NCBI GenBank assembly: GCA_036023115.1
Contig: JAYKKT010000086.1
Coordinates: 11,299,501-11,363,500, forward strand
DNA length: 64,000 nucleotides
Source: Brasenia schreberi
Taxonomy: Eukaryota > Streptophyta > Magnoliopsida > Nymphaeales > Cabombaceae
Direction of reading: 5' to 3'
Below are positions 57,240-64,000 of this stretch, piece after piece (the stretch's first letter is position 1; every line of letters begins with the position of its first letter). The translations under genes were made by a program, and so were the position numbers. Under the pieces are notes generated by a model that was not told the origin of the DNA, did no database searches, and saw nothing but the letters and a program-made list of their open reading frames with translations.

Positions 57240-58321
57240 AAAATGGATAGAAAGCTACAAAAATCTTCATTGAGTAAACTAAAAGAGGCTTTCAAATCAG
57301 ATAAAGCCCAAAGAGAGCTCAATGAGATTGAAAAAATATTTCAAAAGATGGATGCTTTAAGCAAGGAGCTTAAAGCCCATCGATCACATAGCAGCTCTTC
57401 GAGGGCACATACAGATCGTGAATTGAAAACCGATCTCAAACTCAACGAGGAATTGGAGATTAAAGACAAATCCCGGCAAAGGGATAAGTCGTCCACTCCT
57501 ACAACTTCAAGCTTTTCAAAATCCATAGAAAAACCAAAAAAAGATTTTTCTATTTCAAAAAACCAAAAAAATTGGAAAATTTGGAAAAAGAGCAAAAAAT
57601 TGAAAAACAAAATTTTGGAATTTCGAAAACTTCAAGTAAAAGTCCTAAATCTAGGCACACACATACAGTGGGACAGGAAGTCCACACCCTACAAAGGAAC
57701 GAGAGTGAAAAACAGGAAGGTTTCGAAAGGAAACGCCTCGTTAAACCTCGGGGGCTCAAAACAGAGTTACCCGGGAAATCGGCTTGTTCTCACCCTGAAA
57801 AGGTAGACAAGCCACAAAGAGGTATGCCTGAAACCCATCCTTCTCAAGACTCTCTTCTTCATGTAGGGTCATCAGATGCATTGGATAACCCCTATGCACA
57901 CACAAACCCACAAACTGTGCCAAAACTTGAGGATTTTCAAGGTGCGCCAACTGTCGCGCACCATTCAAAGGAATTTCAAAAACAAAAAGAAGTTTCAAAA
58001 ATGGTAGACATGGAGACCCCTAATGCATGCATCGACATCTTAGGAGCTCATAACCCTACCATAGAAAAACCCACTTCTTCGAGCCTAGTCTTGTGCCCTG
58101 GAACCAAGGCTATGGCTTTGAAAACAAAAAATCAATCCCTAGGGGCACCACGAGTTGAACCTAGGGACCAAGTCAAAAACTTCAAGGGACCTTGCATGGC
58201 TCCCCTTGAAGTAAATTTTTCCCAAAATGGGGTATGGAACCATAAGTTTTCCATAACCCTGCTATCTCCAAAACTCCTCAAGGAACCAAGCTTGGCTTTC
58301 CTTGAGGGCAAAGTCTCCTGA
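57240..58321 (+). pseudogene. gag-position reading frame, element J (frameshifted)
   Basis: Two overlapping frames. 57240-57806 starts MDRKLQKSSLSKLKEAF and is highly charged and probably coiled-coil (KAQRELNEIEKIFQKMDALSKELK). 57572-58321 continues after a frameshift near 57600-57660. It sits where gag should be, but the capsid motifs (FHRYDGMGDPRSHL) and the zinc knuckle of B, C and D are absent. A repeated motif (CMAPLEVNF...VWNHKFSIT and, past the stop, VWKPKSSIT) occurs near 58190-58360. It may be an unrelated or highly diverged gag. No function can be assigned. Confidence 0.6.
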
Positions 58322-58700
58322 ACCAGGTTTGTATGGAAGCCCAAGTCTTCCATCACCCCAGAATCCAAACTCCCGATATCCAAAAGGGTATATATCCCTG
58401 ACATGGACGATTCCATGTTCCAAGATCATGATTTATACCAAAACTTTTCGAAAAGCAAAAAGTCTTGGAACATGATTCTGAATATGGGATATAAACCCTA
58501 CGCGGGCCTGGGAACCCGAAACCAAGGTAGGCTTGAGCCTGTCCTACCTAGAACCAATAGGGAACAATATGGACTGGGCTACAGCCCACCCATACTGCCA
58601 GAGCCGCCACCTAAGACCATCTAGGTCAAGGGTGCCTTGTAGAACCTCTAAAACCGAAACCCATGTCTTAGACCTATCTGATTAGAGTCTGATTCATGAA
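58322..58700 (+). pseudogene. Protease-RT spacer remnant, element J
   Basis: 58403-58624 encodes MDDSMFQDHDLYQNFSKSKK ... MGYKPYAGLGTRNQG ... GLGYSPPILPEPPPKT, clearly the spacer block of B, C, D and H. It follows the gag-position frame directly, so the protease itself has been lost. An acceptor-like TTTGAAG precedes ATGGAAGATCCC at 58720. Confidence 0.8.
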
Positions 58701-61145
58701 TGTTTTCTTTGAAGGTTCAATGGAAGATCCCTACTTTTGAAAAAAACAAAAAAAATTGAAAACTCTCAAAATCTCAAAAACATTTGGAAAAATGAAAAAT
58801 TCCAAAAAGAAATTTTGTTTCAAAAGCCTTTGGCCATGTACAAAGCCCATTTTCGAAAAATTGTACAAATGCTTTCGAAAATTGTATATACTCCCTGAAA
58901 CCAAGTATCCAAAAAGCTGGTCCTATCCACCCTTTTGCCTAGAGCTTTTTCAAAAATGAAAAGCTCGAGAATCACCAAAGCAAGGAGGAATAAACACCTC
59001 CAAGCTTCCTGAACTTCGCAAAAATCTCTTATGGAAAATTGGGGATTTTTAGAAATAAGTTAAACCATAGTGTGTGCATAAGCATCATGCATTACACTTT
59101 GAAATCATTCATATGCATCGAGTCTAGACATCATTCTAGAAATCGAATTCAGGGTTTTGCAAAACCAAAGGGGTAATAAGAGTCGACCCCCTAAGTATCG
59201 AGCCTTCATAGGCATGTCTCCATACAAATCAAAACCAACACCTTCGAGGCAAATTTTAAAAGGAAATGAGAATCTTGAAAAAGGGTTACACATTTCACAA
59301 AAACCTTTCATGGCTTTGAAAAGAAAGATTTTCTTCAACTTCTGGTTTATATGAAAACCTTGATTGTGTTAGGATAAAGAACATGAATCTCACGATGAAA
59401 TATGGAGACCATGTCAAAACTAAAACCTGATGGCCATGACGATCACTTAGGGCTGGTTATGTTTCCCATCCTTGAGCAAAAAGTATCATGATCATGTTAG
59501 AAAAACCATGGAAGTGCATGGACATGAACCTACCATTGTCCATCCAAAATCCCTTTGAAAAGCCATGGCCCTTCACCATATGGCCATGCGAAATTCCCAT
59601 CAAGCTAGGGGCATTTTTAAATACAGCCCCTAGACACTTTCCATGGATAAGCGAATGCATTTCCTTCATGATTTGTGAGATACATTTCATGTGCTCATCG
59701 TTGCATAAAAACATGTATTTCCGTTTTAAATCACATGGAGTTCATAGCATGCATCATATCACCCCGAAGAAAGCCCAAAAGGGTGGCAAACTCGAGTAGA
59801 AATGTCCCCATGTCTTCAAAAGGGCAACAAAAATTAGAAATTTGTTGATGTTGTGGGTAGAAATTAGCAAAACCCCGAAAATGCCCGAGTATTCAAAAGG
59901 GTTTATGTTGAATTCTTTTTCAAAAAGATTTTTGAAAAAATCGAACTCCTTTGAAACTTCTTGAAAGAATGATCGAAGTAGATTGTATAACCCCGAATGG
60001 AGGAATCTATACTTTTCGAAAAGTAGAGTCTTCCAAAAATGAATTGGCGATATTTCAAAGAACCCTGGCTTACAAGATTAAGCCTTGTTCAAAATATCAA
60101 AATACTTTCGAATAGCAGATGCTATTAAGAAATAGGACGATCTCGTTTGAATCGAGTAACCAAAGGGATAAGCCCTCCCCCATCCTACTTTCTCTCCAAA
60201 AAGGAAAATTGGCTATTTTCAAAAGAAAGAAAAAAATCGAGAATACAAAAACTCCTCCGAAAGTGGTCTTCCTTTCATAAACAGGGAATACAAAAACTCC
60301 TCCGAAAGAGGTCTTCTCATTTCAAAAGAAAAAGGAGATATAAAAGCACTCCTCCCAAAGAGGTCTTCCCTTCATAAACAGGGAATACAAAAACTCCTCC
60401 AAAGAGCTGCTCTCCTTTAAAGAAAAGAGGGATTAATGAAAAAATACTCCCAAAGGGAGACCCTCTATGAAAAAAAGAAACAAAAAGCCAAAGCTCCAAA
60501 GAGCAATTTTCCGATTCTTTGCCTAAAACCACGGGACGCTTCAGAAGGGACCGTGGTATCTCTTTCCCATATCCCTACGGCTTATCCCCGAGGAAAAAGA
60601 TTCAAATTTGCGAAAATCCTAAAGTACGAATAAAATTGGCTTATTTGGATTTCATTTTGTTTGAGAACTCGACTCTGTTTTGTAGGAAATGGAACTTTGA
60701 AATGTTTTCCAAGTTTTTCCTACCCAAAAACCTCTACTGAGTAGCAGGTATTGAAACCCGAATGAAGGGAAGTATGAAAAATGGAAGTCCTTTTCGATAC
60801 AAGTTAAAAGGAGTTCCTTTTCAAAAAGAAATTTTCGAAAAACCCACGAATGTCAAAAAGACATGGGTAAAAACCTGCTCGGAGCAACCAGCCTCAAAAG
60901 GCTCTCTTCGGGCTCAAAAACCAAAAATAAAATTTTTCTCATGCATGCATTCAAAGAGTCATTCGTGCATGATCATACATATAGGGAAATAGCTAGGAAA
61001 AGCCCCCTTTTGCTAAAAATCCCCACCTGTGGAAAAGAAAACAGGGTTTTTGCGAAATAAATGGTGTATTCTCGAGAAAATTTGAGAGAAAAACCAAAAT
61101 GGGGTGTTTCTTCTTTGCCATTATCCAAATACATTTGGATAATAC
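58701..61145 (+). pseudogene. Eroded pol and 3' region of element J
   Basis: No long open frame. Homologous scraps can be picked out by eye. 59130-59225 resembles the RT/RNase H junction (AAAGGGGTA..AGTCGACCCC, C's QRGIEVDPSKCR). 59370-59640 resembles the integrase zinc finger and the start of the core (CATGATCATGTTAGAAA, C's HDHVRK, then a TGGCCCTTCACCATATGG stretch matching WPFTMW). 60147-60633 matches the 3' untranslated regions of A, C and D, including KKYSQRETLYEKK ... EGTVVSLSH. The RNase H domains and RT palm are not recognisable. I see nothing identifiable in 58760-59100, 59650-60140 or 60650-61110. Confidence 0.7.
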
Positions 61146-61159
61146 CAAAGAGGGGCATC
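61124..61159 (+). other. Palindrome and polypurine tract, element J
   Basis: TCCAAATACATTTGGA (61124-61139) followed by CCAAAGAGGGGCATC just before the 3' LTR. It is the sense-strand counterpart of the tracts in A, C and D. Confidence 0.85.
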
Positions 61160-64000
61160 AGTAAACACCCCAAATCTTCTATATTTCAAAAACTCTCAAA
61201 AACTCTCGAAAAAGCTCGTTTGAGCCAAAAACGACAACCTGTTTTGAAATGTGAAAACAGGTACAGAAGGCAAAAGAAGACCCTAGGCCCGAAGAGGATT
61301 CAAGCCCAGAGCTTCAGAAGCCACTCCCTGATAAAAAAACAAAAGAAAGCTGAGCCCGTTTGATGAAAAGCTCAACGGAGTCCAGAATGGCGAGACGGAG
61401 TCTGGACGACAAAGTTGGGGAAAACCCAGCACCAGACGGAGCGCTGATGAAGCCAGTGCCTGCACAGATCGTTCGCCTCGAGAAGCCAAGAAGGACTGTC
61501 CGAAGAAATTTTGATTTGGATCTGGACCATATATATCTAGATCCAAATCCATGTAATGAATAGTGTTTGGATTTGGGCCAATCCAAATAGTGTTTGGGTC
61601 GATCCAAATAGTGTTTGGATTTGGATTGGATCCAAATAGTGTTTGTATTGGATCGGATCTGGATCAAAATATCCAGATCCATATCCATAAAAATGTTGGG
61701 TTTGGATCGGATATGGATCTCAAAATATCCGAGATCCAATATCCAGATCCAAATAGTGTTTGGATTTGGGTATGGATCCAAACCCAAACCCAAACCCAAA
61801 TCCAAGGCCCACCTCAAATGTCTATAAATAGAGGTGAGGGGGTCCATGTAAAGGGTTCATACAAATATTTGGGAGGAGAGAGAGGGAGTGATAGACCTAG
61901 CCATGTGGGCTCATTGGGTGAGGTGGGTTCAAGCCATGTGGGCTAAGTGGGTCTAGACCAAGGGGCTGCAACAAAGGTGGGTTGGACCAAGAGGCTGCAA
62001 CCATGGAGACGTGGGCTCAAGCCATGAAGGACCGGCTCCAAGAGGTAAACCTAACCCCCGACCTAGCCTAGGTTCGAACCTACCTAACCCTAACTGAACC
62101 TAACCCTAACTGAACCCTAACTAGACCTAACCTAACCCCAACCGCCTAAACCATCCCTAACAAACCCCAAAAACTTCACCCCGGCCGGCCGTGAGCAACC
62201 AAAGCCTGCCGCGCGCCCTGCGTCCTGCCGCGCGCCCCTTCTGCTGCCGCGTGCCCTGCTTCCTGTCGCACGCCCCTCTGTTGCCTGCACGCCTCGTGCC
62301 GCAGCCGTCCCGCGCTACTGCACGCCCTGCGCCCCAGCGCGCCCAGCGCCAGGCGCCCGTCTGCTGCGCCAGGCGCCAGACGCCTCCCTGCCGACCCGAC
62401 TGCCTCCCTGCCGCCCTGTCCACCTTTCTGCCGACCTGACCACCCCCCTGGCCGTGACCTGCACCTCTTCCAGCCACCTAGGACATACCCTAGACAGCCC
62501 CATCTTTGCCGAACCTTAGTTCCCCTAAGGCCCTAACCATGCCCCATAGAACCTCCCTCAAAGCCACCTAGGATAACCCCCTCTTGGCTGCCCAAGGTGA
62601 ACCGTGAGCCCACGTGCAAGCAAGTTGAATATGGACCGGCTATTTGTAAGTGTCTAAACTTGGTCTATTACATTAACTTGCTTTATATTCAATTAAATTT
62701 TGATACGGGGTTGTAGTAAAGGAGCTTCGTCTCCCCCCGATTGTAATAACGTGGTTTGACACACCCATACACACACGCACTTGAGCCTTTCCGCTCTTAG
62801 TCTTACACTTTTTGCACACACACGGGCCTAACAAGCCCTTAATATATAGTTATATTTATATATTTTAAGTCAAGGGGGTTTTTAATTAAGTCGTGTGTGT
62901 TGTCTTTCCATTTTCCACACGCACACACATTGAGCCTTCGCTCTTACTCCCAAGACCTTAGTAAAGGCCTTATTGCAGTTATATTTGGGTTTCATTTATG
63001 TTGTGTGAGTTGTCTTTACATTCCCACACGCACACACATTGAGCCTTCGCTCTTACTCCCAAGACCTTAGTCAAGGCATACTGCAATTTATATTTGGGTT
63101 TCATTTCATGTCGTGTGTGTAAGTCTTTCAATTCAAGCACGCACACACATTGAGCCTTCGCTCTTATTTACAAGACCCAAGTAAGGGCCCCTACATATAC
63201 TCTATATAAAGTATTTCTTTCGGCTACGTCTTTAAGATTCGGGTTTTAAGGTTCAAGTCGTGTGCGTTGTCTTTCAATATATACACGACACACACTTACA
63301 CAATTGAGCCTTTCCGCTCTTAAGATATAGCCATATTTCCCCTTTCGCTATTTACTTTACAAGTCATTTCCCTTCGGCTATTTACTTTACAAGTCATTTC
63401 CCTTCGGCAATTTCCCTTCCGTATTGTCTTTTAATTTCGGGTTTTCCCTTTGGAGTTGCGTGAGTTTGCATTGCATCTACGCCATACCACGAGGTAGGAC
63501 GCATATTGCATCAAAGCAAGCCCCGTACTCTCGCTCAAATTCGCCCCATGTAGTGGAGTGTTCATAACACACACCTAGGTGGCCGATAAAGGGATAAAAA
63601 GAAAGACTTAGGCACGTGCAAATCCACGTGATCTAAAATCTGAAAATCGTACAAACCCGAATCAAATCGTGCAAGACTTAAGCTATTTCGATGCACGCCC
63701 ATCATGCCTAAGTAGATTAAAATTTGAAAGACTTAGGGTCGTCCAACCCTTACAAAGTCAAAATCGCCCAAATGCATGGTTTTCAAAAGGTTTTAAAACA
63801 CTTCTTCATTCAAAATATATTTTGAGTTAAACTTGTTTCAAAACCAAGTCTCTAAGCGTACAGACTGACCCTTGAGCATCGGTGCAAGAAGGTCTGCGAC
63901 GTAAAAATCCTGCTTGCCTACAATCGCCTTTCAAAAGTCAGATTATTTTCAAAACATACTTTGTTAGTTAAAGTAAACTAGCTGGCACGCCCATAAAGCG
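61160..64000 (+). mobile_element. Element J, 3' LTR (cut by window end)
   Basis: Starts AGTAAACACC (first base mutated) and runs to the window end, matching 54200 to about 57053; about 70-80 bp of LTR should remain outside. Landmarks: palindrome 61515-61547; TATA 61823-61830; CpG-dense block about 62190-62440; GTAAGT 62646-62651; conserved box 62702-62754; repeats about 62900-63190. It carries an extra ~24 bp TGTTTGG/ATCCAAATAG unit near 61593 and fewer CTGCCGACCCGA units than the 5' LTR. Confidence 0.92.
61823..61830 (+). promoter_or_regulatory. TATA box of 3' LTR of J
   Basis: TATAAATA in the same context as 54836-54843. It could read out into flanking DNA. Confidence 0.65.

Overview
The window is repeat-rich plant nuclear DNA. 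It consists almost wholly of long terminal repeat (LTR) retrotransposons of the Ty3/gypsy superfamily, nested inside one another and mostly decayed. The pol remnants carry a Ty3-type RNase H followed by a second, archaeal-type RNase H and then the integrase. That order is the hallmark of the Tat lineage (Tat/Ogre/Retand-like) of seed plants. I see no host gene, tRNA, rRNA or CRISPR array, and cannot narrow the species beyond a seed plant with a large, retrotransposon-filled genome. I label the elements A to J by position, plus X for one foreign insert.

Layout. A (minus; 1-7026) has a 3' LTR, 3' untranslated region and integrase/RNase H/RT remnants, and its right end is reduced to a 0.18 kb LTR stub. 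It sits in the 5' LTR of B (plus; 7027-12483), which keeps the LTR end, primer-binding site (PBS), gag, protease and RT. B is interrupted by C (minus; outer limits 12484-47439). C holds D (minus; 22477-38711) in its gag, and D is flanked by near-identical 5-bp repeats GTATC/ATATC. D holds solo LTR E (25875-27967, perfect CCCCT duplication) in its polypurine tract, and truncated LTR F (29056-31574) at a deletion junction. The 5' LTR of C holds solo LTR G (plus; 40678-45153, perfect ATATA duplication). G in turn holds X (40724-41792), an unrelated sequence ending like a chromovirus LTR. Right of C lie H (plus; 47451-50238, LTR and RT remnant), I (minus; LTR 50239-53757 and a little 3' untranslated region) and J (plus; 54200 to past the window end). 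J has two similar 2.9 kb LTRs around a 4 kb interior whose pol survives only as eroded scraps.

No copy here can make a complete polyprotein. Every gag or pol frame has stops, frameshifts or deletions, many of them apparent C-to-T changes as expected from methylated DNA. The LTRs are unusually long (2.9-3.5 kb) and share a common architecture across otherwise diverged families. In transcription order this is: a terminal TGTAAACACC box; a conserved GCCCGCACA..CGTTC block with a 33-44 bp palindrome; a TATA box about 0.6-1.2 kb in; a GC-rich leader with conserved splice-like sites around a 54-61 nt putative exon; a very strongly conserved box holding TTGTAATAACG twice around a small hairpin; ~109 bp tandem repeats each holding a GAGC/GCTC hairpin; and a terminal TCTACA followed by the PBS.

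The most interesting signals are non-coding: the shared LTR leader architecture (putative intron/exon, hairpin repeats, conserved box), the palindrome beside the polypurine tract, the XhoI-hairpin array unique to F, and the relic-bearing but recently mobile element J.
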